64,000 bases of DNA, taken from the NCBI GenBank assembly GCA_947493145.1, contig CANLPZ010000002.1, positions 953,364 to 1,017,363 of the forward strand. The letters run 5' to 3'. This DNA comes from an uncultured Paracoccaceae bacterium (lineage in GTDB: Bacteria > Pseudomonadota > Alphaproteobacteria > Rhodobacterales > Rhodobacteraceae). Below the pieces are notes generated by a model. That model was not told where the DNA came from, ran no database searches, and worked only from the letters and a program-made list of their open reading frames with translations. Shown in pieces: positions 47,518-56,125 of the stretch. Each line of letters starts with the position of its first letter. Within the stretch, counting starts at the first letter, position 1. The position numbers were made by a program, and so were the translations under genes.

Positions 47518-47647
47518 GCTTTCCCCCTTCGTGTGGCAATTCGTTTGCGCAAACCTAGTCGATTTTGCGAGCGGGTAAAACTGCTATCTGGTCAATTGAC
47601 CGGTGGCAGGCTACCTATTGCTTAGAGGATTTTTTTAGGAGCGCAAA

Positions 47648-49114
47648 ATGACGTCACCCGCCGCAGTTTCATTTGTCGATGTTGCCTTGGACCAATTGGC
47701 CGAAACCACAGGAAAAATAGCGGTTTTTGTACCGGAAAACGGTCAGTTGGGGCTGTCTGCAAAACGGATAAATCGCCTGACACGCGGTGCGATCAAACGA
47801 TTTGCGGAATCGGACATGTTTGCGAAAATGTCGGATGGGGATGCGCGCGAGATGCACATGCCGACCGGATTGGTTGCTGACAGCGTCATCGTGGTGCGTC
47901 TGCCGCGTCGACCATCTGTTGATCTGGCGCGAAAGGCGGGCGTTTCGATTGCGAAATTACGCGGCGCAGCATCAGTTGTTGTCACCGCTGGATCCATCGG
48001 ACGTGCCGAAGAAATCGCCATGGGTGTTGTGTTGCGCGGGTACAGTTTCGACGATCACAAAACCAACGACAGCACAGACCTTGGCGCTGTGACAGTCATG
48101 GTTGCAAAACCGGCAGATGTCGAAGCAAAGGCAATGCCGTTACTTGCCATTGCGGATGGCGTGTTTTTTACCCGCGATTTGGTGACCGAACCCGCAAATA
48201 TTTTGACAACAACAGAGTTCGCTAACCGTTTGGTAGAAATGGAAAAAATCGGTTTAAAGGTGAAAGTTCTTGAGGAGCCAGAGCTGGAAAAACTGGGCAT
48301 GGGGTCGCTGTTGTGTGTTGGCCAAGGGTCAGACAGCCCCTCAAAGGTTGCGATCATGGAATGGAACGGTGGCGGCGACGAAGCGCCGTTTGCTTTGGTC
48401 GGAAAAGGCGTGGTATTTGACACCGGTGGGATCAGTTTGAAACCGGCGGCCGGCATGGAAGACATGACCATGGACATGGGCGGCGCCGGTGTTGTCGCGG
48501 GCACAATGCGGGCCTTGGCCTTGCGCAAAGCGAAAGCCAATGTTGTGGGCCTTGTTGGTTTGGTCGAAAACATGCCGTCGGGCAATGCGACTCGCCCAGG
48601 CGATGTAGTGACGTCTATGAAAGGTGATACAATCGAGGTGATCAACACGGACGCCGAAGGGCGTTTGGTTCTGGCGGATGTGCTGTGGTACGCGCAAGAA
48701 ACTTATAAACCTGTTGGAATGATCAACCTTGCCACATTGACAGGCGCGATCATCATCGGTCTGGGCCATGAAAACGCAGGTGTGTTTTCAAATGACGACA
48801 AATTGTGTGGTCAGTTCCTAAAAGCCGCCGATGCAGAAGGCGAAGGCGCGTGGCGGATGCCATTGGCAAAGGCCTATGATGATCTGTTGAAATCAAATGT
48901 GGCCGATATGAAAAACATTGGTGGCCGCGCAGCCGGATCGATTACGGCAGGGCAGTTCCTGCAACGGTTTGTCCAAGGGGATCAGCCTTGGATCCATCTG
49001 GATATCGCGGGCGTGGCAAGCGTCAAAGCGGAAACGGCTTACGCCCCGAAAGGCGCGACAGGTTGGGGGGTTATGTCGCTTAACCGTCTGATCGCGGACA
49101 ACTACGAAGCATGA
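47648..49114 (+). CDS. pepA: Leucyl aminopeptidase (M17)
   Basis: A 488-residue zinc/manganese aminopeptidase. The catalytic and metal-binding motifs are intact: GKGVVFDTGGISLKP, DMGGAGVVAGT, NTDAEGRLVLADV. The N-terminal domain (about 1-170) may also bind DNA in homologs. AGGAG precedes ATG 47648. It ends 4 bp before holC; pepA-holC linkage is common in proteobacteria. Confidence 0.96.
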   Translation: MTSPAAVSFVDVALDQLAETTGKIAVFVPENGQLGLSAKRINRLTRGAIKRFAESDMFAKMSDGDAREMHMPTGLVADSVIVVRLPRRPSVDLARKAGVSIAKLRGAASVVVTAGSIGRAEEIAMGVVLRGYSFDDHKTNDSTDLGAVTVMVAKPADVEAKAMPLLAIADGVFFTRDLVTEPANILTTTEFANRLVEMEKIGLKVKVLEEPELEKLGMGSLLCVGQGSDSPSKVAIMEWNGGGDEAPFALVGKGVVFDTGGISLKPAAGMEDMTMDMGGAGVVAGTMRALALRKAKANVVGLVGLVENMPSGNATRPGDVVTSMKGDTIEVINTDAEGRLVLADVLWYAQETYKPVGMINLATLTGAIIIGLGHENAGVFSNDDKLCGQFLKAADAEGEGAWRMPLAKAYDDLLKSNVADMKNIGGRAAGSITAGQFLQRFVQGDQPWIHLDIAGVASVKAETAYAPKGATGWGVMSLNRLIADNYEA

Positions 49115-49118
49115 TCCA

Positions 49119-49577
49119 ATGGGGGCGGTGCTGTTTTATCACCTGACGCGCGATCCGGCGCCTGTGACCATGGGGGTTTTGTTGGAAAAATCCTTGGGCG
49201 CAGGTTGGCGGGTTGGCGTTCGCGTGAAAACCGCGGAACAGGCCGCCGCGTTTGATCAAGCCCTATGGAAAGGGCCGAACGACCGGTTTTTGCCGCACGG
49301 CGCCGCTGGCGGTGACATGGATGCAGACCAACCGATTTTGATTTCGCCAGAGGCCGAATTTCCCAATAATCCCGCCTGTTTGATGATTGTTGGCGGGGCA
49401 GACGTCGATCCGGCAGAAGCGGAAGCATACGAACGGGTTTGGGTGTTGTTTGATGGCAATGACGGCGACGCCGTGGCCTTTGCCCGTCAACAATGGAGCG
49501 CTGTGAAATCAGCAGGGGTCAAAGCGCAATATTGGTCAGAAGACAGCGGCCGATGGGAAAAAAAGGCCGAAACCTAA
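49119..49577 (+). CDS. holC: DNA polymerase III chi subunit
   Basis: A 152-residue HolC. Motifs: VLFYHLTRDPAPVT, LLEKSLGAGWRVGVRV, LPHGAAGGDMDADQPILI and VWVLFDGNDGDAVAFARQQW. In the clamp-loader assembly chi links SSB to psi/tau. It starts 4 bp after pepA. Length fits the alphaproteobacterial form. Confidence 0.94.
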   Translation: MGAVLFYHLTRDPAPVTMGVLLEKSLGAGWRVGVRVKTAEQAAAFDQALWKGPNDRFLPHGAAGGDMDADQPILISPEAEFPNNPACLMIVGGADVDPAEAEAYERVWVLFDGNDGDAVAFARQQWSAVKSAGVKAQYWSEDSGRWEKKAET

Positions 49578-49618
49578 GCGAATGAATGTTTGTGCGAAGA
49601 CGCCCCAGCGTCGTGTAA

Positions 49619-50197
49619 TCAGCGTGACAATGTAAGCGTGTCGTTCTTTATCTCGATCGTGTCCCAACGGTTAAGATAGGTCATGCCCAACAAGCTTTGG
49701 TTCATATCTGCCGCGTTCACAACCGCGGGGATAATTCGGTCACTGACAGTGCCGAAACGAATTTCATCCAGCGTGACATCTGCGGTCGACGTTACACCAT
49801 TTGCGGTGCTGGCACGGCCATCAAAATTCAGGTTCTCAAGTGTGAAACCGATCCGTTCGGCGTCGCTGGGGCTTAGCACAACAGCGGTCGCGCCCGTATC
49901 AACGATAAAATCAACAGGTTGGCCATTCACAACCATGGTGATTTCAAAATGATTGTTGAAACTGCGAGGGATGTCGATTTGGCCTTCGGTGGCTTGACTG
50001 GCACGGGGGGCGACGTTGTTGCGAATGTCCTGCCACAGCCCCACGGCGGCAATAGCGCCGACAAATATAAGCACCCAAATTAGCGCTTGGCGCGCGGTCT
50101 TTCCCAAGCTTTGCGAATTTTCTGCAAAAAACCAACCGGCAACAGCGGCCCCAAGCAGCGCGAGATAAGCAAGTTGTGCAATCGAGTCTGAATCCAT
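49619..50197 (-). CDS. Membrane-anchored retropepsin-like aspartic protease (TIGR02281 type)
   Basis: A 192-residue protein with one or two N-terminal TM helices (about 8-25 and 37-55) and a single aspartic-protease domain. The catalytic motif is DFIVDTGATAVVLS. The family ends with LLGMTYLNRWDTIEIKNDTLTL. As with retropepsins, a dimer would be needed for two catalytic Asp residues. Natural substrates are unknown; related rickettsial APRc cleaves surface proteins. ATG 50197 chosen from the TM topology; a longer frame to 50368 reads through marC. Confidence 0.87.
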   Translation of the reverse strand: MDSDSIAQLAYLALLGAAVAGWFFAENSQSLGKTARQALIWVLIFVGAIAAVGLWQDIRNNVAPRASQATEGQIDIPRSFNNHFEITMVVNGQPVDFIVDTGATAVVLSPSDAERIGFTLENLNFDGRASTANGVTSTADVTLDEIRFGTVSDRIIPAVVNAADMNQSLLGMTYLNRWDTIEIKNDTLTLSR

Positions 50198-50213
50198 GAT
50201 CTGTATATAGGGA

Positions 50214-50834
50214 TCAGGCGACCAGACCAAAAGCCCTGAGGCCATCGAGGACAAATTGAACCGAAAGTGCGGCCAAAAGCATACCCAAGAGCCGCGAAAC
50301 AACATTGATGCCAGTTTTGCCAAGGGCGCGTTCCAAAATTGGGGCTGCAAGGAACAATAAAAACGCAATGACGATCACAGCCAGCATCATTGCGATGACA
50401 CTTGCAAACCCGATCCAACTGTCGGTTTCATTTGTCAGAAGGATGATGGTCGCAATCGCGCCGGGACCAGACAAAAGCGGCATTGCCATCGGGAAAATCG
50501 ATGGGTCGGGGCGGTCTTCGTCTTCTTCGGCTTGATCTTCGCGGCGCGATTGGCGCTGTTCGAACAGCATTTGAAGCGCTGTGATAAACAACAAAATGCC
50601 ACCTGCAATTTGGAACGCAGGCATGGAGATCCCAACAAATCCTAACAACGCTTCGCCAAAAAACGCGAATGCGGTCAACAACAGGCTGGCCGCGATACAG
50701 GCACGGATCGCGATGGCGCGGCGTTCTGCGGCGGGGGTGCCTTGGGTCATCGCCACGAACAACGGGGCCAAACCAACCGGATCAATAATAACAAAAAGCG
50801 TTGTAAACGCCGTAATCAGAAAAACACTGTCCAT
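50214..50834 (-). CDS. MarC-family integral membrane protein
   Basis: A 206-residue protein with six hydrophobic helices. The N-terminal FLITAFTTLFVIIDPVGLAPLFVAMTQG and the FPMAMPLLSGPGAIATIILL block are typical of MarC/UPF0056. The function is unsettled; the name came from the E. coli mar locus but a role in resistance was not confirmed. Its ATG 50834 shares a base with the TGA stop of the ABC-F gene (TGATG), so translation is probably coupled. Confidence 0.9.
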   Translation of the reverse strand: MDSVFLITAFTTLFVIIDPVGLAPLFVAMTQGTPAAERRAIAIRACIAASLLLTAFAFFGEALLGFVGISMPAFQIAGGILLFITALQMLFEQRQSRREDQAEEDEDRPDPSIFPMAMPLLSGPGAIATIILLTNETDSWIGFASVIAMMLAVIVIAFLLFLAAPILERALGKTGINVVSRLLGMLLAALSVQFVLDGLRAFGLVA

Positions 50835-52696
50835 CAAGCTTGGGCCTTTTCTAACTTTTCAAGTGCATTCATCCAGAGGCTTTCCGCTTTTTCAAGGGCT
50901 TCTGTGACTTCGGCGTATTTCTTTTGCCAGACTTCCATTTCGCCAATTCGTGCGTCTTCGTAAATGTCGGGGTCTGCCAATTTGGTGGCGAGCTTGTCGC
51001 TCATGACATTCAGCTTTTCAACGCGGTCCTCACATTTTCGTACATCGGCTTTGAGCGCCAAAATCACATCACGAGAGGCGCGTTTTGGTTTTTCTGGCGC
51101 TTTGGCTTTCGCGGGTTTGTCGGATTTCGCAGGCTTGTCGCTGGACAATAGAAACTTGCGATAGGCTTCCAAATCTTCGTCATAGGGTTTGACCGTGCCT
51201 TTGCTGACCAACCACAAACGGTCGGCCACAAGGGACAATAAATGCATGTCGTGGCTGACAAGGATCACAGCGCCGGAATAGGCGGTTAAGGCCTCGACCA
51301 AGGCTTCGCGGCTTTCGATATCAAGGTGGTTTGTTGGTTCGTCGAGGATCAACAAATGCGGTGCGGGTAGGGTGGCCAACAGCAACGACAACCGTGCCTT
51401 TTGCCCACCTGACAACCGTCCGACCGGCGTGTCTGCTTGGTCAGCGCCAAGCCCAAAACTCGCCAGACGGGCCCGCAATTTCGCTTGGCCTTCTTGTGCT
51501 CGTTCACGGAAAAGATGGTCCAATGGCGTTTCGTCGACGTAAAGTTCGTCCACCTGATGCTGCGCAAAAAAGCCGATACGCAGTTTGTTGGAGGTCACCA
51601 TTTTGCCGCCCTTGGTCGGCAATCGGTTTGACAGCATTTTCGATAGGGTTGATTTCCCTTCGCCGTTTCGACCAAGCAAGGCGATACGGTCATCCTGATC
51701 GATGCGCAGATCAAGGTTTTTCAAAATGATTGTGTCGTCGTAGCCGACACTGACGCCTTCGGTGGAAATAATCGGCGGTGACAATTCTTCGGGTTCGGGA
51801 AAGGTGAACACCGTGCGTGCCGCGTCTTCGGGCGGGGTGATCGTTTCCATTTTTTCCAAGGCCTTCACCCGCGACTGGGCCTGTTTCGCTTTGGATGCCT
51901 TGGCTTTGAAACGATTCACGAACGCTTGCAAATGTTCGCGTTTGGCCTCTTGTTTCTTGGCCGCAGACGCCATCAACGCACGTTTTTGGGCGCGTTGCTT
52001 GGCGAACATATCGTAGGTGCCGGTGTAATATGTCAGGCCTTTATCCTCGAGATGTAAAATACCGCCGACGGACCGGTTCAACAATTCGCGGTCATGGCTG
52101 ACAATCAAAACCGTATGCGGGTATTTGACCAAATACGCTTCGAGCCACAACGCGCCTTCGAGATCGAGGTAGTTTGTCGGCTCATCGAGCAGCAACAAGT
52201 CGGGTTCCGAAAACAACACAGCTGCCAAGGCCACACGCATGCGCCAACCACCCGAAAAATCGGAACAGGGCTGTTGTTGTTCGGCATGGGTGAAACCAAG
52301 CCCCTTTAGGATCGTGCCGGCGCGGGCTTCTGCGGACCATGCATCAATATCGGCAAGACGTGTTTGAATATCGGCGATGCGGGCCGGATCTGTGGCCGTT
52401 TCCGATTCTGCCAAAAGTGCTTCGCGTTCCGTATCCGCACGCAGAACCGTGTCGATCAGTGAAACCTCATTTCCTGGAACTTCTTGGCTGACGCCGCCGA
52501 TTTTCCAATCTTTCGGCAATTGAACATTGCCCGTATCAAGCGTCATTTCACCGCGAATAACCTTAAAAAGCGTGGACTTACCGGTGCCGTTTCGCCCGAC
52601 CAATCCGACCTTGTGACCTGTTGGAATTGTCACAGAGGCGTTTTCGACCAATGTGCGGCCTTCGACAGAATATGTGATGTCTGAAATCTTTAGCAT
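50834..52696 (-). CDS. ABC-F family ribosome-associated ATPase
   Basis: A 620-residue tandem-ATPase protein without TM segments. First ATPase: [40 protein letters not shown]; second: [43 protein letters not shown] charged linker (P-site tRNA-interaction motif region) lies between, and a C-terminal coiled coil follows about residue 540. The architecture is closest to YheS/Uup. ABC-F proteins act on stalled ribosomes or assembly. It is coupled to marC. Confidence 0.92.
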   Translation of the reverse strand: MLKISDITYSVEGRTLVENASVTIPTGHKVGLVGRNGTGKSTLFKVIRGEMTLDTGNVQLPKDWKIGGVSQEVPGNEVSLIDTVLRADTEREALLAESETATDPARIADIQTRLADIDAWSAEARAGTILKGLGFTHAEQQQPCSDFSGGWRMRVALAAVLFSEPDLLLLDEPTNYLDLEGALWLEAYLVKYPHTVLIVSHDRELLNRSVGGILHLEDKGLTYYTGTYDMFAKQRAQKRALMASAAKKQEAKREHLQAFVNRFKAKASKAKQAQSRVKALEKMETITPPEDAARTVFTFPEPEELSPPIISTEGVSVGYDDTIILKNLDLRIDQDDRIALLGRNGEGKSTLSKMLSNRLPTKGGKMVTSNKLRIGFFAQHQVDELYVDETPLDHLFRERAQEGQAKLRARLASFGLGADQADTPVGRLSGGQKARLSLLLATLPAPHLLILDEPTNHLDIESREALVEALTAYSGAVILVSHDMHLLSLVADRLWLVSKGTVKPYDEDLEAYRKFLLSSDKPAKSDKPAKAKAPEKPKRASRDVILALKADVRKCEDRVEKLNVMSDKLATKLADPDIYEDARIGEMEVWQKKYAEVTEALEKAESLWMNALEKLEKAQA

Positions 52697-52833
52697 GTCC
52701 CCAAGTGCCTGAATGTCTGGGCCGCGTCAATCGCGGCTTTTCAAACGAAAATTGTCGTGGTAGTGGGGCCGCAATTGAACATCTATTGGCGGCTGGCGGG
52801 CAATCCAAAGGCCAGAAATCAAAGGACAGAACC

Positions 52834-53256
52834 ATGGCGATCCAACGCACGTTTTCTATCATTAAACCAGACGCAACAAAGCGTAACCTAACAGGTCAAA
52901 TCGCAGCTAAATTTGAAGAAGCAGGCCTGCGCATCGTTGCATCAAAGCGCATCCAACTTACACTTGCACAAGCACAACAGTTTTACGGCGTACACTCTGA
53001 GCGTCCGTTTTTTGGCGAGCTTTGCGAATTCATGATTTCTGAGCCGATCGTTGTTCAGGTTCTTGAAGGCGAAGATGCGATCGCGAAAAACCGCGAAGTT
53101 ATGGGCGCAACAAACCCAGAAGACGCAGCCGAAGGCACAATCCGTAAAGAGTTCGCGCTTTCAATTGGCGAAAACTCTGTTCACGGATCAGACGCCCCAG
53201 AAACAGCGGCAGAAGAAATTGCATTCTTCTTCTCTGGTTTGGAATTGGTTGGCTAA
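52834..53256 (+). CDS. ndk: Nucleoside diphosphate kinase
   Basis: A 140-residue enzyme that equilibrates nucleoside di- and triphosphates. Motifs: [28 protein letters not shown] and the catalytic-His block [18 protein letters not shown] precedes ATG 52834; the in-frame upstream codon at 52705 has no support. A strong terminator follows at 53285-53317. Divergent from the ABC-F gene. Confidence 0.97.
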   Translation: MAIQRTFSIIKPDATKRNLTGQIAAKFEEAGLRIVASKRIQLTLAQAQQFYGVHSERPFFGELCEFMISEPIVVQVLEGEDAIAKNREVMGATNPEDAAEGTIRKEFALSIGENSVHGSDAPETAAEEIAFFFSGLELVG

Positions 53257-53284
53257 ACCGCCCCAATTATTCGTATTTGAAAGC

Positions 53285-53317
53285 GCCCGTGAACTGATGT
53301 TCGCGGGCTCTTTTTTT
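53285..53317 (+). terminator. Terminator of ndk
   Basis: GCCCGTGAAC pairs with GTTCGCGGGC (one G-T wobble) around TGAT, then TCTTTTTTT, 28 bp after the ndk stop. Confidence 0.85.
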
Positions 53318-53432
53318 GCCAATGTCAAAAATGAGTATTTGTGCAAAGAAGAACATCACCTGTTCATCGACACAAAAGCTATTGTATGTTTGCAGAGGTT
53401 GCATAGCTTGTGCGCAACCAAAGGAGATTTCT

Positions 53433-54260
53433 ATGACCTATACCCCCCCTAAAGTTTGGACTTGGGACGAAGAAAGCGGCGGAAAATTCGCCTCGATCAA
53501 CCGTCCAATTTCTGGCCCGACACACGACAAAGAATTGCCAAAGGGCAAACATCCGTTGCAGCTGCATTCCTTGGCGACCCCAAATGGGGTGAAGGTCACA
53601 GTGATGTTGGAAGAGCTATTGGCCGCAGGACACGAAGGCGCGGAATATGACGCATGGTTGATCAATATCCAAGAGGGTGATCAATTCGGCAGCGGCTTTG
53701 TCGGCATCAACCCTAACTCCAAAATTCCGGCGTTGTTGGACACAACCAATGGCGCGCGCGTTTTCGAAAGCGGCCATATCTTATTGTATTTGGCGGAAAA
53801 ATTTGGTGCCTTTTTGCCCAAAGACCCCGCAGAACGCATTGAGGCTATGAACTGGTTGTTCTGGCTCCAAGGCTCCGCGCCTTATTTGGGTGGTGGTTTT
53901 GGCCATTTCTATGCCTATGCGCCGGAAAAATTCGAATACCCGATTAACCGGTTCGCGATGGAAGCAAAGCGCCAGTTGGATGTTTTGGACAAACGTCTGG
54001 CGGATAACAAATATTTGTCAGGCGACAGTTATTCGATTGCCGATATCGCCACTGCACCATGGTACGGACGGACTGTGCGCGGTCAATCCTATGACGCGGG
54101 TGAGTTTTTGGATGTGGGGATCTATAAAAATGTCATTCGTTGGGCCGATGACGTTATGGAACGTCCAGCGTTTAAGCGCGGGGAAATGGTGAACCGTGCA
54201 TGGGGCGACGAAGACGGTCAATTGCCTGAACGCCACGACGCAAGCGATTTTGACAAATAA
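53433..54260 (+). CDS. yghU: YghU-like glutathione-dependent disulfide reductase (GST family)
   Basis: A 275-residue Nu-class glutathione-S-transferase fold protein. N-terminal segment YTPPKVWTWDEESGGKFASINRP is typical of YghU. The thioredoxin-like domain contains LATPNGVKVTVML, NPNSKIPALLD and FESGHILLYLAEK, and the helical domain GGGFGHFYAYAPEK. E. coli YghU reduces disulfides with two bound glutathiones. AAGGAG precedes ATG 53433. A terminator follows at once. Confidence 0.93.
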   Translation: MTYTPPKVWTWDEESGGKFASINRPISGPTHDKELPKGKHPLQLHSLATPNGVKVTVMLEELLAAGHEGAEYDAWLINIQEGDQFGSGFVGINPNSKIPALLDTTNGARVFESGHILLYLAEKFGAFLPKDPAERIEAMNWLFWLQGSAPYLGGGFGHFYAYAPEKFEYPINRFAMEAKRQLDVLDKRLADNKYLSGDSYSIADIATAPWYGRTVRGQSYDAGEFLDVGIYKNVIRWADDVMERPAFKRGEMVNRAWGDEDGQLPERHDASDFDK

Positions 54261-54265
54261 AAGAG

Positions 54266-54289
54266 AAGGGGGGCTGCGCCCCCTTTTTT
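54266..54289. terminator. Terminator between yghU and DUF4112 gene
   Basis: AAGGGGG pairs with CCCCCTT around GCTGCG, then a T-run on the plus strand; it overlaps the stop of the convergent gene by 2 bp. Confidence 0.8.
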
Positions 54290-54710
54290 ACGCTTCGTTT
54301 AGACGCGCGTGATCGACCACGCGGGCATCAAGGCTTTGTTTGTTCAGATTGCGTTCCAACGCCCGATAGTTGCGGATGTTCGCGTTATAAAGAATGTCAA
54401 AGATGTCGCCGGCGATCGGGATCGATCCGATAACCAAATCCATCAATGTGTTAAACATCATATAGGCCAACGCACCCGGCGTCGCACCGAGTTTGTGCGC
54501 CCGATAAATCATATAAAGCGAAGGCACCAACGCGGCGGTATCCCCAACGACAGGGATCAAACCCACGATATTGTCGAGACCAATGGAAATTTTGGTCCGA
54601 GGAATATAGAAAAGCGCGTCCATGCGCCACGCGAGTTTCCGGAGTTTTTCGAGTTCGTAATCTAAATCTTGTTCTATGTTCATGTCGTTAACATAGCGCA
54701 GATCAGACAT
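54288..54710 (-). CDS. DUF4112 membrane protein
   Basis: A 140-residue protein of the DUF4112 family. Two amphipathic/hydrophobic stretches each carry a D-x-x-x-GxIP motif (GLDNIVGLIPVVGDTAALVPS and DLVIGSIPIAGDIFDILYN), the family signature. The function is unknown. Start at 54710 lacks an obvious ribosome site; ATG 54683 (MNIEQDLD) is an alternative. Confidence 0.82.
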   Translation of the reverse strand: MSDLRYVNDMNIEQDLDYELEKLRKLAWRMDALFYIPRTKISIGLDNIVGLIPVVGDTAALVPSLYMIYRAHKLGATPGALAYMMFNTLMDLVIGSIPIAGDIFDILYNANIRNYRALERNLNKQSLDARVVDHARLNEA

Positions 54711-54730
54711 AATGTGAAGGCTATTTACAT

Positions 54731-55066
54731 TTATTTCACATTTTCCACCGGAACAACACCTATCTGATTGAGAATGCTTTCAAATTCTGAACGATCGGTG
54801 TCATAACTTTGGGATTTTATCGCGTCAAATCGCTTGCGGAGGTCTTTCTTTTCTTGGCCTTTGCAATCGTTCCATGGGCGCCCCTGAAGCGCCATGACCA
54901 ATACGTAATATCCGATGAAATGGGGTTTGCTGCCGGTTTCCAACAGCTTGCCATAGGCCGCATCCGCGCCAAGCTCGCGCAATTGCTCCGCGCTGGTGAT
55001 ACCTGCGCGTGTCAGTGATTGTTCGAACGCCGGACCAATGTTTTTGATGGTGGTTACAGATGCCAT
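54731..55066 (-). CDS. Stand-alone TfoX C-terminal domain protein
   Basis: A 111-residue protein. Residues 1-80 match the TfoX/Sxy C-terminal domain (IKNIGPAFEQSLTRAGITSAEQLRELGADAAYGKLL, then HFIGYYVLVMALQGRPWND), which has a helix-hairpin-helix character. The N-terminal TfoX domain of competence regulators is absent, so this is a single-domain version. A basic/acidic tail follows. It is 20 bp upstream of the DUF4112 gene on the same strand, so the pair is likely co-transcribed. Role unknown. Confidence 0.8.
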   Translation of the reverse strand: MASVTTIKNIGPAFEQSLTRAGITSAEQLRELGADAAYGKLLETGSKPHFIGYYVLVMALQGRPWNDCKGQEKKDLRKRFDAIKSQSYDTDRSEFESILNQIGVVPVENVK

Positions 55067-55099
55067 GGCACCAGTATCAGGTGAGGATGCAAAAGGTTC

Positions 55100-55214
55100 A
55101 AGTCAAAGAAAAGCCGAGCGTGGGCACGTTCTGGCAAGGGAGGAGGACCAGTATGTGCCGCAAGCTCGGCAAATGGCGCGGCGGAGTTAAAGTCGCGCCG
55201 AAATGCATGCGTCG
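55100..55214 (-). ncRNA. Candidate anti-Shine-Dalgarno small RNA (CcsR/cuckoo-like)
   Basis: On the minus strand two hairpins follow the stop of a 50-codon ORF. The first is GGCGCG/CGCGCC (55175-55199), loop ACTTTAACTCCGC. The second (55113-55170) stacks three helices: GCCGAGC/GCTCGGC, GGCAC/GTGCC and CTGG/CCAG, with a 13-nt apical loop containing CCTCCTCCC. TTTTCTTTG follows, so the second hairpin is also a terminator. CcsR RNAs of Rhodobacter sphaeroides and other alphaproteobacterial cuckoo RNAs carry CUCCUCCC-type loops in tandem hairpins downstream of a small-protein gene. The fold and T-tract are seen; the family link is inference. The 5' end is not defined and may come from processing of the upstream mRNA. 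Confidence 0.6.
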
Positions 55215-55367
55215 TTAAATCGAGGCGAAATCAGAAAAGGTAACAGGTTTCGATGCGGGAGATTGCACCGTCTCTGTTTTCTTTGGTTTCAAAACAGGTT
55301 TCGCCGCCATCTCGCGTGCGGAAACAGGAGAGGTTTTATTCTGTGGTTTTGAATGCGCATCTGCCAT
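55215..55367 (-). CDS. Small Lys/Pro/Ser-rich protein, 50 residues
   Basis: The ORF reads MADAHSKPQNKTSPVSAREM at its N terminus, continues Lys/Pro/Thr-rich and ends VTFSDFASI. AAAGGA lies 7 nt before the ATG, a good ribosome site. There are no hydrophobic segments; it is likely disordered apart from the C-terminal hydrophobic patch. No family recognised. A perfect 14-bp palindrome lies just upstream (55389-55402), and the anti-SD hairpins begin 16 bp after its stop, so it could be the carrier mRNA of that RNA. Confidence 0.45.
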   Translation of the reverse strand: MADAHSKPQNKTSPVSAREMAAKPVLKPKKTETVQSPASKPVTFSDFASI

Positions 55368-55647
55368 CGCGCGTCCTTTCTGCTGCCTCGGGCAATTGCC
55401 CGTTGTTTCGACGTTTATGTGCTCGTCGTATGGCCTCTTGATGGGCCTGAGTTGATGCTAGCGCGCCAAAACGGGCGCAATCTGGGCTGAAATGTGGCAA
55501 TTTTAAGGCGTGATCGAAATGATACAGATGCTGGGGCTTGGGGTAAGTTGCGGACAGTATCCTGTCCTCAACGGGTGCATTTTCGAAAACGTGGCCTGCG
55601 TCAACGTTTGATGCAGGGATTACAACATCATTGGTCGTATTCTGTAT
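55336..55647 (-). pseudogene. Open frame without a start codon, possible gene remnant
   Basis: About 103 codons are open between stops. The translation reads like a protein (for example VFENAPVEDRILSATYP, HLYHFDHALKLPHFSPD, QAHQEAIRRAHKRRN) but there is no ATG, GTG or TTG in frame in its first half. An ATGATG at about 55629-55634 is in another frame, so a single-base indel could have broken the gene; chance openness is also possible. It overlaps the start of the 50-codon ORF by 32 bp. No family recognised. Confidence 0.3.
55389..55402. promoter_or_regulatory. Perfect 14-bp palindrome upstream of small ORF
   Basis: CGGGCAATTGCCCG is fully symmetric and lies 22 bp upstream of the 50-codon ORF start, next to its ribosome site. 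It could be an operator or, in RNA, a stem competing with the ribosome site. Confidence 0.35.
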
Positions 55648-55652
55648 TTGTT

Positions 55653-55679
55653 ATTTGGGCTGCATTACGCAGCCCAAAT
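55653..55679. terminator. Hairpin downstream of lipoprotein gene
   Basis: ATTTGGGCTGC/GCAGCCCAAAT is a perfect 11-bp stem with an ATTAC loop, 12 bp after the lipoprotein stop. The minus-strand tail (AACAAATACAG) is only weakly T-rich, so termination may be partial. Confidence 0.6.
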
Positions 55680-55690
55680 TAGGTTCGAAA

Positions 55691-56125
55691 TTAGGATTCT
55701 TCGGGTTGGTCGTAAAAGACGATCCGCCCTTGTTGATCCCCGATAACACAAGTTTTGCCAGTGATTTTGACACGTTTGTCAGCGTTCAGCGGACCGGTTC
55801 CGTTTTCGCGCGCTTCCGTGATATTTGGGCAGCCTGGCAATTCTTTGCGCTGGTATCCTTTTGCAATCATACAAGATTCGTAGTTTCGGATACGAGCAGG
55901 GGCATTTGCATCTTGTGCCGAATATACGCCAAACAACAAAGCGACTGCGATTTCCGCACCTGGCGAACGATTAACGGGTATCTCTTGGGTGGCCTTTGTT
56001 TCACACGCCGCACGGTCGCGTTCAAAATCAGAATAGCGCATGTTCTGCTTAACGAATGTTTCTTGTGCAACGCATCCCGATAAAACGAAAGCCCCAACAA
56101 TCGAAGTGACTAAATAATGCTTCAT
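55691..56125 (-). CDS. Putative lipoprotein
   Basis: A 144-residue protein with a lipoprotein signal peptide: MKHYLVTSIVGAFVLSGC ends in an LSGC lipobox, so the Cys should be lipidated and the protein anchored to a membrane. The mature part has an acidic/basic helix (YSDFERDRAACETKATQEI) and a hydrophobic Gly-containing segment (AEIAVALLFGVYS), then a Cys-containing C-terminal domain (NYESCMIAKGYQRKELPGC). No named family recognised. ATG 56125 follows GGGGAA. The hairpin at 55653 follows. Confidence 0.75.
   Translation of the reverse strand: MKHYLVTSIVGAFVLSGCVAQETFVKQNMRYSDFERDRAACETKATQEIPVNRSPGAEIAVALLFGVYSAQDANAPARIRNYESCMIAKGYQRKELPGCPNITEARENGTGPLNADKRVKITGKTCVIGDQQGRIVFYDQPEES

Noticed and set aside
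55153..55218. Plus-strand 21-codon ORF (MCRKLGKWRGG...) with a GGGAGGAGG ribosome site
   Set aside because: Its ribosome site is just the complement of the CCTCCTCCC loop of the minus-strand hairpin, and the T-tract lies on the minus strand, so the RNA explanation covers it. I would revisit it if plus-strand translation were shown.
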